A DNA stretch of 64,000 nucleotides from Cladorrhinum sp. PSN259 (lineage: Eukaryota > Ascomycota > Sordariomycetes > Sordariales > Podosporaceae), in the NCBI GenBank assembly GCA_033725935.1, contig MU867081.1, forward strand, positions 248,001-312,000. The letters run 5' to 3'. The notes beneath the pieces were generated by a model. The model saw only the letters and a list, made by a program, of their open reading frames with translations. It did no database searches and was not told the origin of the DNA. Made by a program: the position numbers and the translations under genes. The first letter of the stretch is position 1; every line of letters starts with the position of its first letter. Below are positions 1 through 11,491 of the stretch, piece after piece.

Positions 1-844
1 AGCGTTCTTGCAGCTGACGAGGTGGTGCCAGGAGAGTCACGGTTGGGATCAGTCAAGCCGAGGAGGAAGCAGGACTACAGTGTGGTGAAGCAAGGGTTAA
101 AGGCTGGGTACGGAGATACAAAGAGAGAATGGAGTAGGGGAGGGGATATAGACCAGATAGAAAGTATGGGGGTTACAGAACGAGGTCGAATATTTTCGCC
201 TGTTCACTAGGTACTCCAGGCCTCCAAGAACGACGGCGACATTGAATACTTCCATCGTGCCTCAGGTCATCACTCCCAGATTACCATTTATTGGCAGGAC
301 GAGATGATTTCACTTCTATTCTCGTATTGACAGTTTGATGCCTCAGAATCCACAGAGCGATGGGGGGTAAAGCTAACGCCCCGAACGCCAACCTTGGCAA
401 GGCAGGCGACGAGCACCTAGTACTCAGTCGTAGGTAATCCGAGGGCGGATGATTGGTAAAGTAATGTCTCACTTTATGAATAGAGATCTACACTTTATCT
501 TCCTTCATAAATCCACCGTTAAATTTCAGAATATCATCATCAGCCAATCCCTCATTTGTTTGTTTTGGCCCCTATACGGGGCACGTCCCCATTCCCAACT
601 CTTGGCATTGTTGACAACAAACAATGGAGCTTCCAATTGGACAAGAACAAAAAGTAAGTGGGGCACAGCTCTGTGTAACACCACCTCTACGTCATACCTG
701 CAGGTCGCTCTTTTTGATTGGGAATCACCAAGACAAAGAGCTTAGATTGCAACGACCGGAAGATCTTCAGACCGGAAATTCCAATTTCAACTTCTAATTT
801 TATCGACCCTCTTGTCGATACTACATATACCCGGGCCAAATAAA
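1..844. other. Intergenic region, no gene seen
   Basis: No convincing coding frame or RNA gene was recognised. The last part is the 5' flank of the cation transporter that starts at 845. Confidence 0.5.
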
Positions 845-2187
845 ATGGTGGGCCGACGACCTTGGGCCGTCAACTGGCAACGGGGCAACCACAAGAGCTC
901 GCCTATTCTCCCACTTCACAACAAGCACGCATACCCGACTGACGGCTACAGCAGCGGCGATGAAACTCCTCTGTTATCGCGGGACGGCGATAACTTCGAA
1001 CGCACCAAGGCAACGAGACGTAAGGGTTTTAAGACCTATGCTGCCCTCGTCAAGGCTAAAGAGCGTGGCAGACGATGTGATTGATAGCATGGTAAGTCTT
1101 TTTTCTCATCACGGCCCTTCAACTCGTCTTATGCCATTCTTGCATTGATCATTCATCTAATGTTTGCTTGTGCTCGTTACAGAACCCAGACGCAGACAAC
1201 GACGGGATCCCGGAGCGACAAATCCCCCTCCAAACCTCCCGCGGCGAGATCGACTGCTTCCTCCCGCCGGACCACCTCGCCGCCCGCGCCAAAGCAGAGA
1301 GCCAAGCCCGCTGGGCCATCTCGCTCAACTTGATCGCAAACATCCTCATGTTGATCGGCAAGCTCGTCTCCATGAGATTCAGCCCTTCCCTCTCTCTGGC
1401 AGCCAGCACTGCCGACTCTGCTCTCGACCTGTTTTGCACGCTCATAGTCTACGGCACGAGCCGCGGGGTTGCTTGGAGACTTAGAGCACTCCAGATAAAG
1501 TACCCGGTCGGCAGGAGACGCCTGGAACCGATCGGTATACTGGTGTTTAGCGTCATCATGGTCGTTTCGTTTGTCCAGATCCTACAGGAGTCCGTGTCCA
1601 AGCTGCTTCCCGGGGGCGACAGAGAGGTAGCGGCTCTGCCTGCTGTCGCCATCGGGGCTATGGCTGCCAATGCTGTTATCAAGGGCGTTATAGGCTGGAT
1701 ATGCAAGGACATCAAGACGACGCAGGTTCAAGCGCTGGTGCAGGACTGCAAGACGGATGTCTACTTCAACTTGGCTTCCTTGCTGTTCCCGCTCGTGGGA
1801 GTCAAAGCGGACGTTTGGTGGCTGGATCCCGTCGGGGCGTCGTTGTTGGCTGTTTATGTCATTTTTGACTGGGCAGAGACCTGCGTCAAGAATGTTAGCA
1901 GGCTGACGGGGAGTAATGTCTCTGACAAGATGCAAAGAAAGTTGATGTTTCTCGCTTTTAGGTTCTCGAGCGCGGTGGAAGGGTTCAAGAGCTTGACGGG
2001 GTATCATGCCGGTGATGGGGTCTGGGTTGAGCTGGATATCCTGTTAGATGAGAACACGCCGCTGCCTACTGCTCATGATGTGGCTGAGACGCTGCAGTAT
2101 TGTTACGAGGGACTGCAAGAGGTTGATAGGGCCTTTGTGACGGTTGATTATTCTACGCTAGGGCCTACGGGACATGCGAGAATCTAA
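845..2187 (+). CDS. Cation diffusion facilitator (Mn-type CDF transporter)
   Basis: Predicted membrane exporter of divalent metal, probably Mn2+, acting on an endomembrane or the plasma membrane. Model: exons 845-1019, 1072-1091 and 1183-2187, with GTAAGG...GGCAG (52 bp) and GTAAGT...TACAG (91 bp) introns; phases close to give 399 aa. The N-terminus is hydrophilic (about 100 residues), followed by about six membrane segments and a cytosolic CDF C-terminal domain. Metal-site motifs are DxxxD in TM2 (D143, D147, in ADSALD) and DxxxD in TM5 (D253, D257, in DCKTD). In the CDF family DxxxD in both helices marks the Mn subgroup, while Zn transporters carry HxxxD. The 20-nt middle exon is unusual; without it the first exon meets a stop at 1082, so the small intron is inferred from phase. 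The ATG at 845 is the first in frame. Confidence 0.83.
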
Positions 2188-3098
2188 CTGGCGTTTAATT
2201 ACGAAAGGTGGACATTTGCATGGGCGTGGAATAGGGATTGTTGGAGTTCTGTTTAATGGTAGATTTTGAGATCACTGCGACCGCCATTATGACTATCCCT
2301 GTGGCTGTCACAGAATGGGTAGATACCAGGTAGCCATTGGAAGCTAGTACAGGGTAGATAAAAAGATGGAAAACGGCCTATGGTGAATTCAGGGTCGGAA
2401 AGGTTTATTCTATAGCATGCAGTCCAGCTGAATAATGGATTCAGAGTTCTGCCTCCATCCTCTTCCAAAAAAGAAATCTTCTCTTAGACTATGCCTGCTG
2501 ACCTTTAGCAAAAAGAGAAGACATTCTCTCACTTGCATCAACCTGAACTGTGTCTCGCTTCCTGTGAAGGCTAACTCGAGGGACAGTCGTGATAGTCCTT
2601 GGACTATTTGTGAAGGTCTAGATAAAATCTACCACATTGTTGTTGTGTTTTATGGTTTTGGTGGTGGTTGTCTCGTCTTTCGATATTCAACCTTCCTTGG
2701 TGGAATTTATCCTGGTAGAGGAGTTGGTGAAAGTCCAGACTGTTTGCTGCACAGCGGGGGGTGAATAAAGAGTCAAACCTGTATACACGCAAAAATCGTT
2801 GACGGGGATGAGGATGCACATGTAATAGTTTCTAGAAAGCTCAACGAGTGAAATTGCTAAAGAGAACAAAAAAACGGCAACTATCAACAATGTGTACCAC
2901 TCTGCCGCAACAAAACAGCAATACTGCCAAAAAAAAGAAAAGGCCACAACCAAACAACATTTTCTATCAATCCATCTTCATATGCGCCATTTCCAGCTTT
3001 CCATCACGGGGCGAGAATTAATGCTCAAGCCAAGGTGGTAACAGGGACCTGAAAAGACCAACATGTCAGCAAAAAAAGATCTCTTCAAGTCCCCGAGC
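2188..3098. other. Intergenic region between convergent genes
   Basis: This is the 3' flank of the cation transporter and of the protease gene on the other strand. It is AT-rich with short homopolymers; no coding signal was recognised. Confidence 0.5.
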
Positions 3099-5809
3099 TT
3101 AAACCCTGGCATGAAAGGGAATGCAGTCCTCATCCAACCAATCAACGCCGTCTTTGTTCTCACCACAGCCGCAGCCGTCGTCGCCCTTCTTATCACCCCC
3201 AGGATTCGGTTTCGGGTCGCTAGGTTCAGTGGGCTCAGGAAACGGATTCTGAGGCTCCTCTCCATTCCCTTCTTTGCCAGGCTGTTCCACCTCTCCCTCG
3301 CCATCCCGAGTCTTGACCCTCGGGACAACAGACGCTAACCCCATCATGGCCATTGACGACGACGACTCAACCTTCGGAGCAGGCAAATACACAAACTTGA
3401 TCCCTTCCGCTTGCTGCCCAGCTGACAAAGAAGACTGCTGATCATCACTCACCTTGTGCACCCCGCCATTCACACCGTTAACCCCATTAATAATCTTTTC
3501 CTTTTTCTCCCCAGTATAATCGCTCCAAGCAGCAGGCTCTTCTCCCTCACCACCCTCGAGGCTTTCAGCCCTCGCTCCAAAACTAGCGACTCCACCCGGC
3601 AGCGGCTGAGCGGCAGGCTGCCCGCCAGCAACAGCATTCAACAAGACAGGCACGGCGGTACTCAGCACCGGCCCGGCAACTTTAATCACGGCCGGAGCAA
3701 TCTTTTGCACGGTCCTCAGCAGCCCCCCGAAGAAACTCTCCGTGTCCGCTGCGCCGGAACTCTCACCCAGTATGACGCTCTCCCTCAGCTGCTTCTGGTC
3801 GGCCTCCAAGACAGCCTGCAGGGCACATTCGGCAATGACGGCGCGCTGAGCGAGCAGCGCGGCCGCTTTTTCATCCGTCACGGCCGCTTCGTTTGTGGGA
3901 TCCTCAAGGAAGCCCTCAGAGAACTGCGTACTCTGCTTTTTAGCGAGGATGGTGTCGAGCTTCTGCAGACCGGCGCGGGCCGAGGTGAGCAAACCGGGGG
4001 AGGCGACCTTGAGCGCTTTGGCGAGGAAGGGCCCGATGTTGTCGAAAAACGACTCGGAGGAGCCGTTGGCGCTCTTGAGCACCTTTGCTTCGCTCTTGGC
4101 GACCGACTCGAGGAATTTATCGGCGTAAGTGTCCCCCGTGAGGTCAGCCTCGGTCTGGGGGATGGGTACGGGTTTCGGCGCAGGAGAGAAGTCGGTTGGC
4201 TTCGTCAGGATTTGCTCCTGGACTGCCACTCGCAAGCCGGCCTGAGAGAGCAGAGGGACGAGCTTGGGGCCGAGCTTTGCGGCCTTCTCCTTTGTGAATC
4301 CCACGGCGGCGTATTTTGTTCTTGTCTTGTCGAGGATGCGTTGGGAGAGCGGGGAACGTTCCATCCGCAGGACGGTTTGCAGCACAGATTCGGCGACGAC
4401 GGCGCGCTCGGCCTGCCCCGGTGAGAGCTTGATTCTGGCCGGCGCGATGGGGGTTGGGGAGTCAAAGTCTGATTCTTGGACTGCTTTGTTGAGGAGACCC
4501 ATCGCTACGCCGCCAATCGCCGAGACTGGGCCACCGAGAGGACCGAGCAGGGGAGAGACGAAAGGCAAGGCGGTTTGAACGACGGGAGCGACGACACGAC
4601 CGATGGATTTGAGGACGTCGAGGAAACCTTCGGTGTCCGAGTCCATGCCTGATTCCGTGTCGGGCTTCGAAGGGTCGATGGTACCGGCCTCGGAGTTGTT
4701 GGCTTCGCGCTTGAGGTTGGTGACGTCCTTGACTGTGGGTGGGAGAGTGTTAAGCGCGGAGAGGAAGAATTGGTAGTTGACGCCATACGCGCCGCCGATA
4801 ACACTGGCTGAGTTGCGGGAATCCCCGCCGTAGCAGTGGGTGCCGATTACCACGCCTTGTCCTTTGTCGGGGGCTGCATCCCATTTGCTGATCACGGGAG
4901 CACCGGATTGGCCTAACGGTGTCAGTAAACATGCTTTTGAGTAGTTGTGCAAGCCGAGGAACTAACCCTTGAAAGTAGAGATGCGGTACTGCAACATGTT
5001 GCCTTGGCTAGTAGCAAGGTCGTAGTCGACTGTCTCAAACAGCTCGTACATCTGAGCGCCCTTCTCCTTGTTCAGATACTTATCACCTGGATACCCAACA
5101 ACACCAAGAAGGGCACCCCTCTGTTTGACCGGGGTCTCCTGAATGGCAAAGGTGCGGAGACTGCTGCCATTGTCGGCACGAATCTTGCCCTCAAAGGGGC
5201 GATCAACCTTGACAAAGGCAACATCGTAGCGACGGTCACCAATCTTGACCCACTCGGCAGTAGTCACGGTCTTGACTGCACGACGAGCCTGGACGGTGGA
5301 GTTGGGACGATTGACGGAGTCGCTTCCGCAGTAGCCAATGTAGGTCTTCATGTGTGTGACGCGACCCAATCCCTTCCCGTCGCCGCTGCGGTCAAAGACG
5401 CAGTGGCCGGCCGTGATCAGGGTGTCGGGAGCGACAAGCCAGCCGGTGCCAATACTGGGACATGTCAGCTTCCAAGAATCTGGGGCGAGAAAAAATGAAT
5501 GCGCTTACGCCCAGCGCCGGTCATCCTTGGCCTGGCCCTCATATCTCATGATGAGCTTAACGACAGCTGTCAAATTGTCAGTGTCAACTTAATAAAATCG
5601 GGGCGTGGGGAGAACTCACAGCGATACTTGCCACCATCCTGGTAGTCCGTCTCATCAACAGGAGTTCTGTTGTCAGGCTCAAAGACAGCTTCGCTGTAGT
5701 TGCCGATGGTAAAGGTCGACTCGGCGGGGTTCATGTCCTCAGGAAGGCTAAGAGTCCAGGAGGCGCCAACGAGGCTGGAATCCTTGAATGCGGTCTCGAG
5801 AGTCGTCAT
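3099..5809 (-). CDS. Trypsin-fold (V8-like) serine protease with a long three-module C-terminal region
   Basis: Model on the minus strand: exons 5620-5809, 5509-5566, 4967-5454 and 3099-4912; all junctions are GT-AG and in phase, giving 849 aa. Residues 1-300 form an S1-type protease domain with the catalytic triad visible: His100 in TAGHC, Asp160 in RRYDVAF, Ser248 in GQSGAP. Residues 300-750 hold three related modules, each opening with an acidic-E-[GS]-F-[FL] motif followed by hydrophobic, Ala/Val/Pro-rich helical stretches. The first two also share an [AQ]xRAV[VI]AE...LQ[TA]VL segment. The C-terminus is a low-complexity Glu/Pro/Gly tail ending in a Cys-containing DGCGCGENKD segment. No signal peptide is seen, so it is probably intracellular. 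The protease call rests on the triad; the function of the C-terminal region is unknown. It may target, oligomerise or act on membranes, which is inference. Confidence 0.8.
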
Positions 5810-7100
5810 CTTGGAGGTTGAAAATTTCAGGTAAGAGAGTTCGAGTGTTCAAAGTTAAAGCGTGATGAAGCTTGAGTGATCTGTGTTCGCGGTTGTGCTG
5901 GTGCTAAGATACAGTCTCCAACGGGGAAAAGATGTGCCCTTTTGTACTTTTTCATCATAGGAGGTTTTGATGATTCTCAGTTGTAGAGACCTTACCCTTC
6001 CCAGAACGTATTCGTAATCCTGGCGCGGGATCCGAGTATTCTCAGTCTCCCTTCTAATCGCTCAGCAACAGATCACCGTCGTCAACCGATATCGTGACGA
6101 TCGTCTCAGTCGCATGAGGCGGCCGCCTTGTTGTGGTATTTGTACGTTCCATTCACCTGGACGCCATCTCCGTAATATTGGTCGTGAGCGAATGGTGTGG
6201 CTACGGTCGTGTTACTCTGCTCCCGGCTTGAAAGTATGTGGTGTTACAATCTTGTTACAAGGTCGTGCTTCAATCTAACACGAGGACATTGATACTGCCG
6301 ACTCGAACGCCTTGCTGAGCCAATCCTTCACCGCCAAAATGGGTGTGTTCACCCCAATGATTGGCTATCCCCGATGATTTGCATTCTGCTCAGTCCAATA
6401 CAGGAGAAGAAATCATGCAGGTAACTGAAAGAAAGAATTTGTGGCTGCCTGTAAATCCATAGCGTTGTAATGGCTAACACCTGAGGTTTCATTTCAGCTC
6501 AAGTCCAGATGCGGCGTCAAGTTCAATTGCCCAAGTTGGCTCTATTGTAGGGTTGTGTTCCGACCAATGGTTGAGGTTACCGTTTAATTTTCCTTACAGG
6601 TTCCCTACTAATGACTTGTTCAATTGAAGGTAGTGATCAGCAGTGCGTGATAAGAAATGAATGCCTCCTTGTGATGACGGCTTTACCAAAACTTCTGAGT
6701 GAAGCTGGCCCGTTCCTAATTCATTTTTGTTACCGTGACAGTTGTGTCTTTTTCCGAGTAATATCAACCCAAATTGGCTATGATCGCCGGTGCGCAGAAA
6801 GGCTGAGCACAGCGGGCGCGGAATAATAGTCAGAGGCCTCGCATTAGCCTCTTGGTGTTCAACGTGGCTGGCGGGGGAGGATCAAGAGAGCACCAGCTGA
6901 GACTTTGACCTTGACAATCGCGATTGAAACCACGCATTGGATGCCAGCATTGTTTACATGTACATCTGGTGAGACAATGTCCAGCTTACCACAGAAGAGG
7001 TAAACAATTCTTTTTCTTCTTTGTGTTTGTACAAGATAATAATACACCCCATCAACAGCATTCTACACCTTGGTATCCAAAAATGTCACTCCCAGCAAGC
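5810..7100. other. Intergenic region, 1.3 kb
   Basis: This is the 5' flank of the protease gene (upper part read leftwards) and the 3' flank of the CorA-like gene. No conserved reading frame or RNA gene was recognised. Confidence 0.5.
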
Positions 7101-9849
7101 TTACCTGCCGGTTCCCCTCCCAGGTACAAGATACATCTGCGAACTTGGCTTCCGCTCCATATCTCCCAACTCCACATCTACCTCTCCAACGGCCACCCCA
7201 AGTCCCGCCCTCTTTATCCCTTGCGTCATCATCATAGGTCCTGGCGTCCCCGGAGTTCCAGGCGTCAACATTCCACTCGCCGAATAGGGGCTCATCATCC
7301 CTCCCAGGTCAGTCTTTCGTCTCATTATTTCCTTTACATGTCCAGCAGCCTTCAGTTTCTCCAAGTTCTTCTCGTGTCTCAACACCTGCGCTTTCATCCC
7401 GCCCGTGATGGCTGCCTCCCTTGACCTTAACCTGTTGGCCTTGGCGGCCATATCCCTCCCCGCAACGTACATCCCCGTCTTGATCAGAAGCCACGTAACT
7501 GACGTGTTCCAAGCAAAGCTGAAGAGGCTCCTGACAAACATCACGGGACTGTTTGTGGTCACGCTCTTCGAGAAGGCAAACAAGAAAGAGATCAAAATGA
7601 TGCCGGCAGAGATGGGGAACATGTATGTAAACTCTCTAGACAGGGGCAATTTTCCGTCGTTGAACTCAATGGAGTTCATACCAAAAAGACCAACAAAAAA
7701 GGAGAGAGGCAGGAAGATAATAGTTACAATGGTGAATATCATGATGGACTGACCCTGCTTGAGAGTGAGTTGAGCTTGCTTGACTGCCTCTCGGGCTTCG
7801 ATGACTGATGCTTGCTGTTGCTTGAGCGTTAAGAGATCTTTTAGTCCAGTTGAAGTCAGCTGCGCGTTTTGAAGGAGGGCTTGAAGCTCAGATATTCTTG
7901 AGCCGTGCTCCGTCAGAAGACGCTGGTCCACCGCGAGCACGCGTTGTGCCACTCGAAGATGGTCAGGGGAACTGCCATGTAGACCTGTAAACATAGGGCC
8001 CGATCTCCCTTGGATTTGTCGTACCAGGTTCATCATTACAGTTTTTTGCTGCTCCTTGATGCGCACCATGATATGCAGTTCATCCATAATGTCTTTGGCT
8101 TCTTTGAGGAGCTCCCCTTCCGGGTTGATGTTGAGGAGGTGGTTTTGCGTGGAATTGTCAGATGAGGCGTAGCGTTGTCGCTTGTAATCTCTGGACGCCA
8201 GATGCGTGTAAATCAGGAACTGGTCGAAGGCAGCCGTCTGTTTGTAGCTAAGGTCTCGAATAGCGCCGGCAAACAATTCGGTCAAGTTGGGCTGTCTTTG
8301 GCTGAGCTTGGCACGGTCAAAGAATACACGAGTAGCCTCATCAACAATCACGAGGGCGAGATCATACGCCGAGGATATCTGGCAGAACTCGAGACGCTGT
8401 TTCAGAGTCTTGTGGATTGCTGATGTGTCCGGTCTGTTGCGCCCCCATCGACGGGGAAAGCTGGTCAAGACGGTATTTTCGTCGAGAATCCACAACCAAA
8501 GCTGGTCAACCATTATGATCCGAGACGTCTTGCGCACATCTTCCTTACACTGAAGGCAGACTTCCATCCCGACACAATCGTGCGGTTCAGCGGTCGTTCC
8601 GCGATAGACGACTTGGTCCCGATCTCTTGACGTTGTGCTCCGTAACGCCCCGTAGTAAGCTTGATCCAGTGTCCGTCTTGGATGCAATGGCGGGTCTGCA
8701 TGGAGGTATTTGCTCATCAACAGCTCTTCGTTGTGCATGTCCATTGCTTCCATGAGCGTGGCAGCAGCGGTGAGAAGATACGCCAGTGCCTTTTTCCGGC
8801 CCATGACACTCTCAGTTGGGCCGTTTGGATTGGGAGAGGGTGCGCTCAGACTCGCGACAAGAGTGTCCTGAGTCTGCGCGTGAGACTGTGAGAATTGCTG
8901 GCGCGCTTGACGAACCACCTCTGAGACGCTGATATTCTCTTTCCCAACCTCTTTGGCGATCTGGGCCGACCTGCATCTCCCACGATCCGTCTCCCAGTGC
9001 AGGTATGGCATGAACAAGGCCATGTTGACCGATTCGGACGAGGCTGGATCGACAGAAATGCCAGAACAGAAAGGCCGCATGTGACGCGCATGGATCTCGG
9101 AGTCGCGCTCGTAGTTCTGCTGGCCATGCCAGTATTCGGGGCGCAACAACATCTCGGTCTTGGTTTTTGGTCTTTTGGATCGAGCATTGAGGAATACATT
9201 GTTCGAGTCTGGTCGCTTCTCGTGGTAGTATCTGGCGATGACCTCCTCAACCCAGATCATGTTATTGGCTGGGAGGTGGAAGTATCGGATAACACCATCC
9301 GGGCACGGCCGCATTATTGGATTCCTCGAGGCATCATCTGACAAGAGGTCTGCCACTGTAGCCTTCTGGTTTGAAGATGTGTCCGAGGAGGATTGCGGAT
9401 CGAATGCTACTCCGTCTCGAAAGTACATCACTGGTGCCTTGATGTAGTTCAGGAAGTCGTCTGAATGATGGGCTGGAGATGCTTCTGGATACTGCAAAAC
9501 AGTGAGTAAGGGGGTAAAAAGTACTGGGAAGACATTGTTCACGGACAGGTCTGGTGGGAAATTCCTGCGAGCGGCCTGTTGCAATGCGCCATTGTGCGAG
9601 AGATTCCTTGAATCGACCAAGGGCAGATGCAGCTTTGGAGTCTTGATCTGTTGTCTCGAGACGATGGCGAAGATCTGCAATCTTTTGGGTGATGCGTGCA
9701 ATGCGCTCCTGGGCATCCGAGGGGAGGCTGTTGTAGAATCTGGCTCGTTTGGAGGCGCGAAGACAGCCATTGATGTGGAGTGCGGGGTCAGAGACGCGTC
9801 CGTCGTGTGGCCTGTCACTGAGACATGCTGACGGGCCGTGGGACGGCAT
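7101..9849 (-). CDS. CorA-like Mg2+ transporter family protein
   Basis: Predicted divalent cation channel/transporter of the CorA superfamily. The C-terminal part has two membrane helices, the first ending in the signature GMN (around residue 700, in GLFGMNS), preceded by a long helical region typical of CorA. The N-terminal 500 residues are soluble. The tail is rich in Thr-Pro-Gly and Met. Model: exon 1 at 9543-9849, then one long exon 7101-9484; intron GTGAAC...TCCAG (about 58 bp) chosen because phases close, giving 896 aa. An alternative acceptor at 9492 is out of phase with this donor. The start ATG at 9849 is preferred over initiation in the other frame because exon 1 reads as a charged helical sequence (residues 30-80). 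Fungi have many such proteins; substrate and location are not visible. Confidence 0.78.
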
Positions 9850-10628
9850 TGTGGGGAACGTGGAAGCCAAAGGTGAAGCTAATTGATATGGAAAGAACAG
9901 GCGACACCAAGACAACTCTGAAAAGTATTAAATTTTTAGTAGACGATAACACGAATGAGGAAAGGAAAGGAAGCCAAGACGAGGAAAGTCCCAGATTTTC
10001 AAGCTTTGCGGCTCGATGCCGTGAAGACGAGGCGCGGGTCATCTGTGTGGCCCAGGGGGAAGACTCCCACTGTCACCCTCCATCTCAGGTCCGCCCTCAG
10101 AGTGGATTGAATGTTTGCCGATCGCCTAATGATGCAACATCCCAACGGTACGGAGGAGTGCCCATCCAACCACGAAAAAGACCTCTACATATTATGTAAA
10201 ATTTCAATCCCGGATAGAGGGTCTGAGGAGCAACCAATGGTGCAATGAGGATGATAACCAGACGATAAAAACCGTTGGGAGGAGCGCACCCTGCAATGTG
10301 AGAGGAAAGCCACCAAGTTCGGGTTTGCATGCGGATTTGTCAAACGGGCTATTTTGTGCGACATGGGAAAAGGGGAAGGGTGTTTGGAGTTCCTGCAAGT
10401 TGTCGGGACGTTATTCAGCCCTTCCATTTGGGGCAATGACCCCACAGGGCTGAAATGTCCGAGGATCCACGAGACCCACCTCTTCTCTGAAGTTTGCGAG
10501 CAACCTGGAAAGGGTGTCGAAATAAGCACTTTCGAATACCTATCAGTATATGTACTTTCTAGTAATTTTCTTTGTATTGCTGAACACGAGTTTCCTAACC
10601 ACTGTCTCGGGATTCGTTTCCCCCGTCT
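9850..10628. other. Intergenic region before the inverted-repeat element
   Basis: This is the upstream flank of the CorA-like gene. No coding signal was recognised. Confidence 0.45.
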
Positions 10629-10629
10629 T

Positions 10630-10697
10630 ACACTATGGCTGACAGGATCCAGAGGGAACCCCTGGTCCCAGATCAACGCTAACCAGATTGGGAATCT
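10630..10697 (+). repeat. Left terminal inverted repeat
   Basis: Matches the reverse complement of 14309-14376 over about 68 bp, including the shared block GGTCCCAGATCAACGCT and a later GATTGGGAAT. Confidence 0.75.
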
Positions 10698-11057
10698 GTT
10701 CCCCTCTGACGATCGACTTTACAAATGAACAACCATTGTAAAATAGTAACAGTTATCTGCCCCCAGATCTCCCATCAAGTATGTGAATAGATCCAAGCCG
10801 CTATCATTGAATCGTGAGGTGGACGTGATGCGCGAGGGTCGAGTTAGTGGGTGATCTATCTTATGCGCGGCAAGCTTGAGTTGTGTACTCACAAATTTGG
10901 AATCGAGCTTGAGGTTGCTATGCTGCGTCTCTGCACTGGCTCTGCTCACATTGAAGACCAGGTTCCCAGGCGGCACCACGTGGAGGTTGCAAAGGCCGGC
11001 TTCGCCGCCCGGCCGGTCCGTCACCCATCAACATGGGATCAGGAGCCGACCCCCCGC

Positions 11058-11187
11058 GAACGAGGATGCGCAATAGGGAAAACCCCATCAGTCAGATGGC
11101 ACATCGCACTAAACAGCTACGAGGCCATCATTCTGCACAGCAGCAGGCCTGATCAGACCCGAAGGTCCATTGCACACAGAGAACCCC
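11058..11187 (+). repeat. Direct repeat unit 1 (about 130 bp)
   Basis: Nearly identical to 11239-11368 (offset 181 bp, about five differences). Short satellites containing CAACCCCCCTGA lie between and after the units, giving the look of a partial tandem array. Confidence 0.85.
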
Positions 11188-11238
11188 TGATTGAACAAAA
11201 CCAACCCCCCTGAACGGATGAAAACAACCCCCCTGAGA

Positions 11239-11368
11239 GAACGAGGATGCGCAATAGGGAAAACCCCATCAGTCAGATGGCACATCGCACTAAACAGCTA
11301 CGAGGCCATCATTCTGCACAGCAACAGGCCTGATCAGACCCAAAGGTCAATTGCACACAGAGAGCCCC
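11239..11368 (+). repeat. Direct repeat unit 2 (about 130 bp)
   Basis: Second copy of 11058-11187. Differences are single-base substitutions. Confidence 0.85.
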
Positions 11369-11491
11369 CGAAAGCATGAAAACGAACCCCCTGAACGGAC
11401 AAAACCAAGATAGGGCAACAAAGGAAGGTGGCCGACCATTACAAGTCGATGTCGTCCCACTTTCCATCACTGTAGAAGCTCGGCAACGGAC

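Noticed and set aside
3456..4424. Long plus-strand open frame across the protease gene
   Set aside because: It is antisense to the C-terminal modules; the minus strand has the catalytic triad, repeats and closed splice phases.
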